The notes under the pieces were generated by a model. It was not told the origin of the DNA, made no database searches, and saw only the letters and a program-made list of their open reading frames with translations. This document shows, in pieces, positions 46,930-59,118 of a stretch of 64,000 nt of DNA; position 1 is the stretch's first letter; each line of letters opens with the position of its first letter. The stretch comes from Bryum argenteum (lineage: Eukaryota; Streptophyta; Bryopsida; Bryales; Bryaceae): assembly GCA_037043015.1 (NCBI GenBank), contig CM073322.1:2801601-2865600 (forward strand), given 5' to 3'. The translations under genes and the position numbers were made by a program.

Positions 46930-49900
46930 TATCCATTACCAATGCTTTAAGTCTAGACACTATGCATTTTCAATTAGTATTTTAGGGGTAGTCAATAGTT
47001 TTGATCAATAGTTCAGAATAATTCAATACACCATTTGTAAATTACCATCTTGTCAAATGATAAGATAATATTTAGAATAATAAAAATATACTTATATAAG
47101 TCAATATATCCACTCCCAGTATATTATATACGAAATTATTTACAGCATGCCTATCGGAAACTATGTAAATAAGTCCAAATGCAAGGAATGTGTGAAAATC
47201 TACCTATTGTGCAGCTCTCTAGGTCGCTCGGGTCAATAGGTCTTGACTCATGCACATATGCATGCAAATATGCCTTGTAATACCAATCAAACACCCAACT
47301 CAACACCATATTCTCATAAGTTTACATAACTTATGCAGAAACACTCAGCAATACTATCAAAGTCCCAAGCATGTGACACCTCAAACCCACTAAGGTCTAT
47401 TTTTATTCAATAGTCCTCAACTTATATTAATATCTCTCAAGACAAACTCAACATATCATACATTGTCCAGCTTAATTCAAACACTTAAGTTTCAAATAAT
47501 TGAACTCTAAACACTTGTCTGATTGGAGCTTTTTAGAAATTATTCTTCAAACTTAAAATCAAAATTTGCAGATGTGAACCGTAGTACCTTGTTCAAGAAC
47601 TGTCCAATTGGTCTACGTTGTGAATGGCAAAGATTTTGACCCTACGAAATTCCAATCATATTGAGTCAAAGCTCTTGAATCTCAAACACCTTTGACTGAA
47701 TAAAATTGGAAATTTGTACACTCATTTAGACAATTCACATTGAAATCAGCCTGAGACCTATAACCAAGGACATCAAACCTATGGCTATGGACGGGTCCGA
47801 ACTATTGCGTAAGTTACATACTCTAAAGCCGTGTGGAGAATCCTATGGCCGTGCTGACCTCAACAAAGCTCTTCTTAGACACGTTGCCCAAAACTCTGGA
47901 AACCCTAATTTTACAAAAAAAATTCCCTATTTGATTGATTCTTTATGATCTCGTTCACTTTTATCCTCACAATGAATCATCAATTTATACAAATGCCATG
48001 TATGCAAACAAATGTCAGTTTACAGTTTCATTTTTAAGAAATACATTGTTACAATACTGCAAGTATAACAAAATCTACGCTCCGAGCTTCCTGCTAGTAC
48101 TATATTTTTAGCATGATCAATTACCGTAAGCTCAGCCCTGCTGTTGATTGCAATCACAAGTTCAATTTGCAAACAAGGAACCCATGAAATTGCTGTAGGT
48201 AGGAATCTTGTTACCGACTTCATTCCAACTTCGCCTTGACTCCTGTTAAATACCTGTATTATTCTTTACAATGAAAAATATGAGTTCATAGAGTCACTTA
48301 ACATGGTTTTGTGTTACAAAATGCTTGTGATACTTGACACCAACATTCCACTCCTACCACTTCTAATTCTCCACAACCCGAATTTTAGCACATCTTAGTT
48401 AATTCCTTCTCCATTGATCTATCACTACTGGATCTCAATCTTGCACCTCAAAGAGCACGTCTTTTAACTCTTGCAATTTGCACCATTAGTGTCTGCAGAT
48501 GCTCGTCCTTAATATGTCCTTTACAAGGTAACTGACCGATGTGCACATTAAAATCAACGGTATGCAATATTGAAACTCGGTTGTGGAAGCCAAACTTATA
48601 TGTCCCCTTTTGAATGGCTCTTACACTGTACTTCCTTGCCTTACAGTGTGTACTTGCTCACCATCAGGAGCCTCAACAATTGAATCGACTCCGACACCGG
48701 CTGCTCGGCGATGATGATGTAAACTTTAATAATTGTGCATCTCGATCTCCACTAACAACACATGCATGAGGTCCCTATCAAACAAGTCCTTGTGCACCCA
48801 ACACTCTCTTCTGTCTAACTCAAACTTGATTGCCTCTGCAGGAGTGGCCAACCACACGAAGGCGGCCACAATCATCTATAAGCCTCTCGTCTTCAACAAG
48901 CAACAAACAATTTTCAGCTTCACATCTCCAAAATGTTGTGTCTGTCCGATTTCTCCCACTTGCGCCAATACAAACAATCTTGCAAGAAACCAATAGATCA
49001 CATACTACACATAAAACTTTACAAAACACAACGACGCATAGATTATACACAAAACGCCGTGGAAAAAGTGAGAGAGTGGAGAGGTTATGTGAAAGAAGGA
49101 GAAGAGCGCGCCTCTTGCGAGGGAGCGTAACCTCTCCTCGAACCCCTTCCATCCATCCAATTTTTCATCCAGCTATTTTTCATCCTTCATCCAATCCTAT
49201 TACATTGTTATTTACTATGTATTATTTTTTGGCTACTTTTGCTATTTTTTAAACTTTTTAATAACTTTTCTATACTTTCTCACATATATACTAAAATACT
49301 GTCCAAAAAGTAAAATGTTTTTCAAAAACTCCATATTTGCTAAAATCAATGTACCACTTAGTCCCCTACTAATCCTATTGATGTCGTCGTCAATAAAATC
49401 TAGGTCTCTTGTTTCTACTGTGATCCTTCTGCCACATCCCTTCTTGTAGTCGTTTTCAAACATTTTCTTCATATCCTCGTCTTGGTTTAACAAAGTAGCA
49501 TTCTTAATTCATTGACCATGCAACGAAGTAGTTACTGGAAGATAACGAGTAGCGGAAAACTCGGTGATTAAGCACTGGTGAGGTCTTGATAAGAAATGTG
49601 TAATGATCATAATCTCCGGTACATGTACCCATTTCGTACAGTCGTAGTGTAGCTTGGCGTGTATAATAAACTCTGGTTGAACAACATCAAATTGGACGTT
49701 GATCACAATCTTATGGGTCTCGCACATCATTCTTAGAAAGTCATAGAAGACTCGTGCTCTGAAGCAAGCAGAATCTGCTCTTCAAAGAAGATTCCATAAG
49801 TTGCTCCATAAGCTTTAGGAGTATGAAAGGATTCTAGAATCTTCGGCTAGTTATACTCCACTTAGTCAATAGTAGCTTCTGGTCTCCACTTAAGTCTCCT

Positions 49901-50426
49901 CTCACACGGACAAAAGCAGGATTGCTACGGTGCGTGCAGTGAGCAGATTTCCGTGAGCGGTGAGCAGACTTTCATGAGCGGTGAGCAGATTTTTGTGAGC
50001 GGTTTTCCGTTCTTAGAGGGAAGTTATGACTGAATTTGGGTCAAGTTGTTTGGACCAATTATGAGGGTATTTGCTTTAAGTTGAAATAAAGTAGTCGTTG
50101 CTCCAATTTTTGTTGAATAATGAACGATATGATGACTAAGTGTTTTTAAAAGGAGTGTGTATAACCGTGGTATAGGGTGCTTATGACCGTGACATGTTAC
50201 GGTTTAAATTAGAAAGTCTCTAATTATGTTTTATAGGAATTAGGGCTGACGTCATATATATGGTAGTTTAGAAATTTGGGGTGGAATAATGAACGATTTG
50301 ATGACCAAGAGAAGGAAGAAGGAATGTGTAAAATCGTGGTTTGGAGTGCCTATGACCGTGATGATTCATCGTTTAAGGTAAAATGTCTCTAATAATTTTG
50401 GACTCGATAATATTAATGTAGTTTTT
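46930..50426. other. intergenic spacer
   Basis: About 3.5 kb without a supportable gene. A GC-richer patch at 48,820-49,150 has overlapping frames on both strands but no domain. Three copies of a 21-bp unit (gtgagcag...) occur at 49939-50001. Confidence 0.45.
49939..50010. repeat. 21-bp minisatellite, three units
   Basis: gtgagcaga(t/c)tt(t/c)(c/a)(g/t)tgagcg starts at 49939, 49960 and 49981. Confidence 0.8.
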
Positions 50427-50589
50427 GTGAAGATATACATTGCAAGCGATCCATTGAAAGCGGTGAAATTTAATAAAAACGAGGAGGCACCCGACGCCCC
50501 ACGGATCCACCTACCCACGCCCCGCCCAACGTCCCCACGCCCGCCGCCCTTGGGCCCCTCGCCCCCACGCCCACTAGGGCCCCGCGCCT

Positions 50590-50850
50590 CCTTGGGCGAG
50601 CGCCTTACTGCGGCTGGGGTGGGGGTCGGGCGCCCGATGGGGTGGCCTGGGGCCCCCACGCCCTGCCCCTTGAGGCCCCAGCTGGGGTGGGGGTCGGGCG
50701 CCCGATGGGGTGGGCTTGAAGCCCTCGCCCGCCCCTAAAGTAAGGTGGGGGTCGGGCGCCCGTCGCTGGAGTGGAGGTCGGGCGCACCTCGGGTGGCCCC
50801 ACTCTCCCCGCCCCATGGGCAACAGGTGAGGGTCGGGCGCGCGATGGGGT
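50590..50850. repeat. GC-rich palindromic repeat array, type A (5' array)
   Basis: Five occurrences of GTCGGGCGC, four of them close to GTCGGGCGCCCGATGGGGTG, lie near 50617, 50692, 50749, 50777 and 50831. They sit in a context of gggtggg and ccccacgcccgccc. The core TCGGGCGCCCGA is a perfect 12-bp palindrome. Units are 30-75 bp apart and very GC-rich against AT-rich surroundings. Confidence 0.8.
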
Positions 50851-51426
50851 GCCTTGGGGCCCACGCGGCCAAAGACGCTCATTGCCATTGTCGCGCGGCC
50901 TCTCTTGGCTCGCGGCCAAAGTGGCTGGCGATGCTGTGGGCCCCTTGAGCAATTCTTTGAGGCAACTCCTTGGGTAAGGGCCCAATGCACACACCGCGTG
51001 AACAAACACCAAGCGCTGCCCCCATCCAGTGCATGGAATTTGCAAGACATAGAAGTTGCATATGGTAAAAATGGAATTACTCAACAGGGGCAGATACAGA
51101 GATATTTAAAAATTAAAAACGTTGTCCGTGGGTCTATGTAGAGTCTGACTCTGCAGCACTCAAATCCAAATACTGCCTAACTTGACAACGCAGACGTGGT
51201 GGTGGACTAATTCCGTCACTGGAATCCGAAACTACGCTAGAGAAAGCAACGGCCATTGATGCAGCATAGCAGGGAAGCCTAAACGAAGGTGATGGAGTTC
51301 GAAACAAAAACTGGATTCCTCACTTTCTTGGTGTAAGTGGCGGAGTCATAAAACTGCAAACAAAAATGACGATGTCAGATTCATGGGCCAATATTGCAGA
51401 CATTTGTTAACTTTGGGAAAACTTAC

Positions 51427-54400
51427 TTACAGCAGGACTCGAAGGGTGCATCCGAAACGTGATTCTTCCATCTCAACTGACGTTGCTCTGTCCGTATTAT
51501 TGGGTGGTGATTCCGGTGTTTCTGGCAGCGATGCTTGGAGGGGTATTAGGACCTCTTCATAGAGCTTTGACTCACTCTCCATGGCAAAAATGTTGCAATT
51601 TAGACTCATAGCTGCAGCAACGGAGGATCCTGCATTCCAATCCCTATTTAGTACTTCCAAATCGTAAGTCAATAAGAAACTTGGAAGATAGTGAAGAATC
51701 TTACCCACTCCGGTCTTGAAGTCCACAATTGTGCCACTGATGGGGCAAATTCCGTGAATAATGGCTTTCAATAGGAGCGTGGACTTCTGCTTCGCACCAC
51801 GCCAGGGTTTACTATCAGATTTCCGGCACACAATGTCATCTGCGCCAAGAAGATTGTAGAGCATGTCATCGTTGCGTAGATCAACGTCTGGAACATATTG
51901 GTCGGGGTTGATTTCGAGTGGCTTCGGCTGCCTAGCAATCTTCTTATCGAGTGAACGAACAAGGAGAATTGCTTTGAACATATTTGTCTGCAAATTACAA
52001 CTTTGAAATTAGGTACACAAAAAGGAACTGGAAATTGACAGGAATTGAAAATGATTCGAAGATTGAGAAATGGTCAACTTACTGTTTTGGAAGTGTTGAC
52101 GTGACTCGCAAGTGGAAGCGTCTGAAACACGTTCCACTCGTCAAACATCTTGAGCTTGTAGTTCTTGTAATACGACAAAATTTCCTTCTTGATCTTTGAG
52201 GACTCGGGGTAGAACAGAGCATGGCAAAGATCATCATGCATGAACTTGGTGAGTATTGCATGACATCTTGAAGAAGGAAGAGTTGTGCTCATTCCAATTT
52301 GGAACAAAGATGGGGTGGATCGGACACACCGGGCACTCGCACCCATCCGGGTAATCTGCAATAATGAGGTCGACGGCTCTCACCGCTCCTCCTTATCCGC
52401 ACCATCACCTTCCCATCTTTGTAAAGCTTCCTCCCCCCGCACCACCTGGAATCCATGTGAACTCAGTAGTAGCAACAGAAGGTACCTTGTCGGCAGACTA
52501 AAGCTTAGAATAATTACCTCAGCCAAGAAGGACTTCATGTCCTCGTATTCTTTGGGAAATGGTTGCTTCATCTGAGCGAGCTCCATCCACCGGACGAAAG
52601 AATCGTTGATGATGAGGCACCTCGTCGTAGATTTTGTGCGAACCTGCTGTGGATCCACCATCATTCGCAGCATCGTTTTCGGGCAATGCTGAATGGAGGG
52701 GGCAGGAGAATATGACAACTCTCTACGGCTGGTCTTCGCTCGTTTTTGTTTGGAGGACTCTCCAGGCAGAGAGACGGGCGTTACTGGATGTGGTCGCTCG
52801 GCTAGAGTGACTTGTTCGTCGTCGTCATCATCGGAGAGCAGGACTTGGAGATTGCGTCGCTGCTGCCTCGGGTGCTGATGCTCCTGTTCTAACTGTGATT
52901 CAGGAGGCTGGGATTCGTGTGCTTGGATATCGGCGGGTAGAGGTTGTACTAATGCTAGTGCATCCACTGCAGGTGCTGGTGTCGACCCCGTTGGCGCCAT
53001 AGGGGCCGGAGCAGGATTCTCGGCCGCCACCTCAGCCTTTCTGAGGCGTTTTCTTGACTTCTTAACAGGCTCTGCTAGTGGCGTGCTCACTTCTCCTTTG
53101 TCCAAGTCAACCACGTCCTTGTTTTGCAAGAAGCCTGGTTCGATGCTGTTCAGTCTCTCCACTTCCCAACTTGGACACTTGTTTCTCTGGCAATCTAAAT
53201 ACCAGCCACAGTAGTCGAAATGTTGCGGTCCGTACATGGTTCGGATTGCTGTGGTGTACATGCAAGTGTCCTGTGAAGGGTCAGTCCAGTTCTCGAAATA
53301 AGAAGGCAGATTGGGCACAGCGTTCGCTTGAAGCAGGACATGTTTGAAGTAACGATACAAAACGCGTTTGGATGCCTCTTTGAAACCAAGCTGATTTTCA
53401 GGTTTGTATCCCTTGTAAACGCCAACTAAATTGTTGACTCCATCCACCTTTGGACGAAATTCCCGGTAGAATGCTGGCACCCACAGTCTGCATCGCATGT
53501 GCTCGACGTAGTCCTGGATTTCAAAAATTGGGGCACGTCCCGGGGGTTTGTAATCGACATCCACCCTCAACACCTTCAGAGCAGCAACAAGTTGGGTCTG
53601 ACAATCCTCCGAGATCTGCAAGATCCAATGAAACGCTGGATTACAAAGCTGTCTAGTGCTGGCTTCAAATAAGAATTTTTAAATCTCATTTGAAATTACG
53701 TATGGCAAATTGATAAATTACCTGTGCCCAAAAAGTGGCTTTGTTCAAGAAGGAAGTCCACTGTTCATCTGAAAACTTCTGCTTGGGAAATTTCAGTTCT
53801 TCTCTGGACTTCGGGTTCCAATTCCACCTGTCCAGCCACAACAGCTTGGAGTTGACGTCCATCGCGGAGGTTGCAAAACTATATAGTTTCTCGATGAGCA
53901 TTTCCGGTGGATGGAACGTCTCATAATGCTCCTTCACCTTCTCAATGAATTTGCCCTTGTACTTGTCGTCACAAATTGGGAGCAGCTTTTTAACCTCGTT
54001 CTCCAAATAATTTCGTTTTCTCGAAATAAGCTTGTTGACGTGGTCGTCAACCCCTTGGTCTGTCCAGTCGTCCTTGTTTGGGAACTTCTTCTCAAATGTC
54101 TTAGCTGCTGCCTCGGCCGCCCCTGCTATCTCGTTGTGTACATCAGAGTATTGATGTTAGAGGCACAATGGACTTCGAGGCAATGAGCTTAACTTGGATT
54201 AGTGTTGTGTTGACTAACCTTGTAAAGGAAGTTCGTCAGCCCTGGAATAGTAAGCGAGTACCAAGTGCGTACACTTTTGTTCTCAGCCTTTTGGTAATCA
54301 AGCTCTGATACCAAGCCTCTGAAATATTCGAGTGGCTTCTTCCCAATTGCGTAAAGTCGGTACAACTTATGCACAATGTTCTCCTTGACATGGCTGTTTT

Positions 54401-57400
54401 CATTGCGCCTGGAAAAAGGTCCGAAGTTAGAGGTGCGTTCATTATCATATTAGATCTGCTGAAACGAATATTGACGCAAACTTACAGATTTATGTCATAG
54501 AGCATGGAAAGGGTGTCCATGACTCTGCCCTTGACATCCAAAAGCATGCAATCAACTGAATAATGCCATCGAATGTCATCTCCGTGCTTCTTGTTGATGA
54601 CTGGAAGCCAGGCCTGCAACCTGTGATTGCCATCCCAAACACTAAACATTTTATTTGAAAATTGTTGCAACACTGGATCCGCTTTCAACTTCTGCTCGAA
54701 CTCATTGTTCACCGTACGCCAATTGTCGCTCCAAGACCGCACTTCCTCCTCAGTTACATCATGGGAAATGCCATCGTCGTCCTCGGCTGCAACGTAGAAG
54801 ACAGCTGAACCCTCGATGTACCCTCCATTGACAAATCGACTTTGAAGAAGCTCGATGTCATCCTTCATTGCTGGTCGTACAGCTGTTAGCCCCTTCAGCC
54901 GGCAGAGAGGTATGTTGAGACGTGACTTCTCATTGGGTTTAAACCGCAGAGCATCGACCCGGGATGCAGTGTGTACTGCTTGTTGGCTTACAAGACTATC
55001 GAGCTTCTCCTCAACCTCAGCCTCTGTCAAAGGAATGGCAGCAGTATCAACTACATCACCTTCAACCACGCTCTCCTCTGCTGTGCGCGTTGCCCCCGCG
55101 CCACCTCCACCTTCATCGACGCTGCCCACTGCTGTGCGCCTCTCCTCAGATGGAGATACCTCGTCAGGCTCTGTCTCCACAGCTCTCTGAATCTCATCAG
55201 CGGGTGTGCTAAACTCTCCAACATTCTCCCTGCATCGCGATCGTTGACCACAAACGTCCTCACCTTTCTTCCCTGTTGTCTGAGATGCATGTTGACTCGG
55301 AGGAGCCGGAGTTCCGACATCAGTGTTCTTATGTGCAGACTCTGCTTCGAACTCCACATGCTCTTCGATTTCATCTGGACAGCATAAGATTGAGGTTAAT
55401 AATTTTGTAGAATGAGACAAGAACGTGAGTACATTGCTGATGGAAAGCTGATCCCGCTGATGGATCCGAGGGTAGAATGTGGGAGTTGATTGCTGATATC
55501 TAAGTTGAATGACGCCTGAACAACGAGGATGTCGGGCGCCCGATGGGGTGCCCTTGGGCCCCCACGCCCTGCCCTCATGAGGCCCCAGTCCGCGTTTAAA
55601 GCCAGTAAGGGAGGGGGTCGGGCACCCGATGGGGTGCCCTTGGGCCCCCACGCCCCACCCTCTCACGCCCCCAGCGTTGGACTATGGCCCGCTGGGGTGG
55701 GGGTCGGGCGCCCGATGGGGTGACCTTGGCCCCACAAGCCCCGCAAGCCGCTCGCCCCCAGCTTGGCGAAAGGCCACCTAGGAAGGGGGTCGGGCGCCCG
55801 ATGGGTGACTTTGCGCCCCAATGCCCCGCCCCCGTCACCCCAACTCAACTAGCACTTTGCGGTGGGGAGGGGTCGGGCGCCCGATGGGGTACGAAAGGTC
55901 TGCATAATCAAAGTAAATTGTTAGAAATCGGTGAGTCTCAACGGAATATACCAAGCTTCGAAGTAAAGGGGGGTACTTTCGAAGAATCTGACTAAACAGA
56001 TGACCAAATAGTTCATCATTGGGTGCCCGATGGGGTCCTTGAAGCCATTCACAGTCAAAATTTAAAGATTTTCTAGTACTTATGCTATGAACGATGATTA
56101 TTACTTACCACATGAGGTGGCCATTATGCTCACTGATATAGCGTCTACAGTGCCGCATCCGTGGGATGAAATTCCATTGAAGGACCCCATCAGGTACCCG
56201 ATGGGATTTCGGCTGCCCATCTAGCGTCATGACTAAGGCCTCTATTGACTCGATTTCTACGCTGTGTTCGGTGCCCCGCGCCACGTCCCTGACCATCGGG
56301 TGCCCGATGGGGAATTCAATCTTTGCCTTTGGTCCATTCTGATCTTCTAATCCTTCTCAATGTCCAGGAGTGCTGGTGGTGCCTCGCGCCACGTCCAGCG
56401 CCATCGGGTGCCTGATGGGGTACTTTACGCCGCCACTGCTCCAACTCAAAACTTCCTCGAGTGCTCGAAGCCCTCGACAGCGTGTGGTACTTTGAGCCAC
56501 GTCCAGCGCCATCGGGTGCCCGATGGGGCATTCAAGGCCGTCGATACACCGAGCGGGTCGTACACTGGTGCTCCCTGTCCATGAGGGCTGGTGCTGTTTC
56601 GACCCCAGACGAGGGCCATCGGGTGCCCGACGGGGTATTCTAGTCTGCCAGTGCTCGGATGCTCGAATTCCACGATGCTCGAATTCCACGAGGGCTGGTG
56701 GTGCCCCTGGCCATCAGGTGCCCGATGGGGTATTTTAGGCCGCGACTGCACCATCTTAGCATTGCACACCTGCTCAATTTCCAAGATTGCTTGCGCATCG
56801 TCCAGGGCATCGGGTGCCCGATGGGGCATTCAAGGCCGTCGATACTCCGAGCGGGTCGTGCGCTGGTGCTCCCTGTCCATGAGGGCTGGGGCTGTTTCGA
56901 CCCCAGACGAGGGCCATCCGGTGCCCGACGGGGTATTCTAGGCTGCCAGTGCTCGGATGTTCGAATTCAACGATGCTCGAATTCCACGAGGGCTGGTGGT
57001 CCCCTTGGCCATCAGGTGCCCGATGGGGTATTTTAGGCCGCGACTGCACCATCTCAGCATTGCACACCTGCTCAATTTCCAAGATTGCTTGCGCATCGTC
57101 CAGGGGCATCGGGTGCACTGGAGGGGCTCGCGCTACTTGACTGAATCGATGACCTGCAAAATGAGGAGCATTGGAGGGGTTTTAACAGCTGGATGGGGCT
57201 CGCAATCCGCGTGAAGCAAAGACAGCGATGCAGCGAGTGGCGGCAACCATGCATGTTACGCCGGTGCCAATTTTAGATCTCCTTCATGCTAATGCCCTAA
57301 ACCCTAAAACCGTCTCGAGGTCCAACATTACCATGAAGAGCGCTGCAAAGAGTAGTTTACAAAACGTGCAAGAAATGCGTTCCAGCTGTAACACACCTAC

Positions 57401-58462
57401 TTGAGCTAAACCCTTATTCTTGCGAACATATACAGCAACACGAGAGAGCTCGAAAATACCTTGTGTTCATCAACTTCCACTTCGCATCAACTCCCATTCT
57501 ACCCTCGAATTCCGATCGTGAGCTCCACCGACAGCGAAGGAACCCTGCGATTAAACCAAAAGAGTGTTCGAGTCTTACCTGCTGTACTCTGTGTCTCTTG
57601 TGTCCTTCTCCCATCTGCTGTGTCTGCTGGTTCAATCGGAGGAGGTTGGGCGTCGACGCCAACGTTAGCCAGCAATTGCAACATCTTAAAAACTCACAAC
57701 GACTAACAATTCCTGATCTAGGGCTGAATGAAACTAAAAAATTCAGCTGAAGAGGCTTGGCGGCAATAGATTGCTGAATCAAAAGCGTGTGATCGTGTTG
57801 AGTAAGAGAGGGATAAACCATAGAGTGAACGGTGTGAATGACGAGCGCCCAAGCAGCCGAGAAGAGAAGAAAAAAAAATAAAAGGCGGCTACAAGTTTTA
57901 GGTCACGAAGAAGGTGCCACAGCCATCATAAGCTGCTGTGATGCTACCCTCGACTTGACGTGACCCTCCACTACCCTCAGCTAACATGTCAAATCAGCCG
58001 AAAAGGTACATCATTATCACATGAAAACTCACCAAATTCTTCGTCACTTCCTGAATCACCACTTTCAAATTCCTGCTCGTAGTATTACAGCCAGCCCCCA
58101 AAACAATCGGTCACAAACATTTCAACCTACAACAGTCGTAATGGATCCCCAAAACAATTGTTTACACAAAGAACAACCGCAATTGAAGTCGAACTCAACA
58201 ATCAAAACAGTAAGGAATGTTGGAAAACCTCATCTGATGGTTCCTCGATTGGTGGCTGTTTTGTATGCGCACTTTGAGAATCTTCTGCAACGTGTTCAAG
58301 AATAGGCAAAAGAGCTTTTGCTGTTTCCCCCATTGCACTTCTTTGATTGTCCTTGCGCGTCATTCGTCTCCTAGTACTCTTGTTCGAAAAGAATAGCCTT
58401 CCCCCTGCAACTCGCTTTCTACGTCGCTTACTTCGATCTAATTCTACAGCTTCCGGCATCAC
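51427..58462 (-). CDS. ParB-like domain + beta-class DNA methyltransferase-like protein
   Basis: I read exons 58229-58462, 58033-58072, 54486-55374, 54219-54408, 53722-54129, 52518-53615, 52083-52445, 51705-51987 and 51427-51629, about 1,236 codons, phases matching throughout. The N-terminus is basic (RSKRRRKRVAGGR). A ParB/sulfiredoxin-like region at about residues 240-370 has LNIPLCRLKGL and VWDGNHRLQAW. A long middle part holds RKRLRK and a DDDDDE stretch. The C-terminus looks like a DNA N4-cytosine/N6-adenine methyltransferase of beta order: KPWRGAKQKSTLLLKAI, then motif I VDFKTGVGSSVAAAMSLN and MESESKLYEEV. One in-frame TGA (52380-52382) interrupts exon 52083-52445. A motif-IV-like VDLIIADYPDG lies there in another frame. 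The gene may therefore be decayed or misread at that point. ParB-like plus methylase is a phage/bacterial architecture; bacterial-type DNA methyltransferases are known in some early land plants. Function is inferred. Confidence 0.62.
55528..55895. repeat. GC-rich palindromic repeat array, type A (intron array)
   Basis: Five units of GTCGGGC(G/A)CCCGATGGGGT at about 55530, 55617, 55704, 55787 and 55871, spaced 83-87 bp. The trailing ggcccccacgcccc is shared with the array at 50.6 kb, in the same orientation. It lies inside the long intron between 55374 and the upstream exons of the ParB-like/methyltransferase gene. Confidence 0.85.
56017..57125. repeat. palindromic repeat array, type B, with 298-bp higher-order unit
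   Basis: Variants of CATCGGGTGCCCGATGGGG occur at about 56017, 56188, 56294, 56402, 56510, 56617, 56712, 56808, 56915, 57010 and 57107, so monomers are 95-108 bp. From 56510 the pattern repeats as a block: 56510/56808, 56617/56915 and 56712/57010 are each 298 bp apart and nearly identical, giving a three-monomer higher-order repeat in two copies. The core CATCGGG-TG-CCCGATG is an inverted repeat around 2 bases. The long frames through it on both strands are by-products of the repeat. Confidence 0.85.
57295..57311. promoter_or_regulatory. telo-box-like (CCCTAAA)2
   Basis: ccctaaaccctaaaacc matches two plant telomere-type units. Short interstitial copies (telo boxes) are frequent in plant promoters. 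Here it lies downstream of the alternative first exon of the minus-strand gene, so a regulatory role is only possible. Confidence 0.3.
57579..57684 (-). CDS. possible alternative first exon of the ParB-like/methyltransferase gene
   Basis: An ATG at 57684 opens MLQLLANVGVDAQPPPIEPA and runs to a good donor (GCAG|GTAAGA) in phase 1. That phase is compatible with the exon starting at 55374, exactly like the upstream pair 58229-58462 / 58033-58072. It cannot be an internal exon downstream of that pair without a stop. It may be an alternative start or chance. Confidence 0.3.
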
Positions 58463-59118
58463 AGACTACGTCAATGTGCAATGTCATTGGATGTGAAACA
58501 GTTTAGCAATGACTGAAATGGAAGTTCTTTATAATGACAATAAGAATGGTGGAATTAGAACAACCCGCGGCGCTGTCTTTTGAATTAAATACGTTCTCTT
58601 CCCTGAAAGTACTATTAATTTCCAAGTACTATACGAAGTTAGTACTGACAGCCACCACTTCCCAGTCGGTTAGGGCGAGTTTAATATGGGGTGGAGGCCA
58701 AATTTTAAGCATGGGGCCATACAAATGGAGCTGAACAACTGAGGTTAGACATGAATGGTGGCCGATAGTATTTTACGGTATCCAACTTAACCCTTTTCAT
58801 TAGTTTTATTAGCATGAAACAGCCATTGACATTGCTCCGAAACCTCTCAAATGAGGTCGGGCTTAGGCTGGGGCCAAGGCCAATTGAAAATGAAGGCCAT
58901 CGTATCCTAAATGGCCTGATGAGCTCAACACAAGGCCCTTCGTGTTGACGAACACAAAGAATTCTTGGGGCTAGAGATGGTAGGGCGAAGACGATTTCCT
59001 TGTCTCTATCTTCAGTGAATTTCACGATTGCTAATTGCTACACTTGGGGACATTATTGATTTATTTTCTATTCATGGATGAGTATAAGGTGGAAGCCCTC
59101 TTCTCAATGGGGGTGGCC
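58463..59118. other. intergenic spacer
   Basis: Upstream of the minus-strand gene; no recognisable gene or promoter motif. Confidence 0.4.

Noticed and set aside
48820..49252. Overlapping frames on both strands near 49 kb
   Set aside because: No domain, no convincing splice sites, and the two strands are equally open; low support.
50366..51084. Overlapping Pro/Arg-rich frames on both strands
   Set aside because: They are readings of the GC-rich palindromic array; the same peptides (GARWG, HPIGRPTP) appear in several frames, as expected for a repeat rather than a gene.
56017..57125. CRISPR-like appearance (palindromic repeats with ~80-bp spacers)
   Set aside because: The spacers themselves repeat at 298 bp, the genome is a plant nucleus, and no cas-like gene is present; it is satellite-like DNA.
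56316..57140. Long frames through the 56-57 kb array
   Set aside because: They arise from the 298-bp repeat lacking stops in several frames and have no protein-family resemblance.
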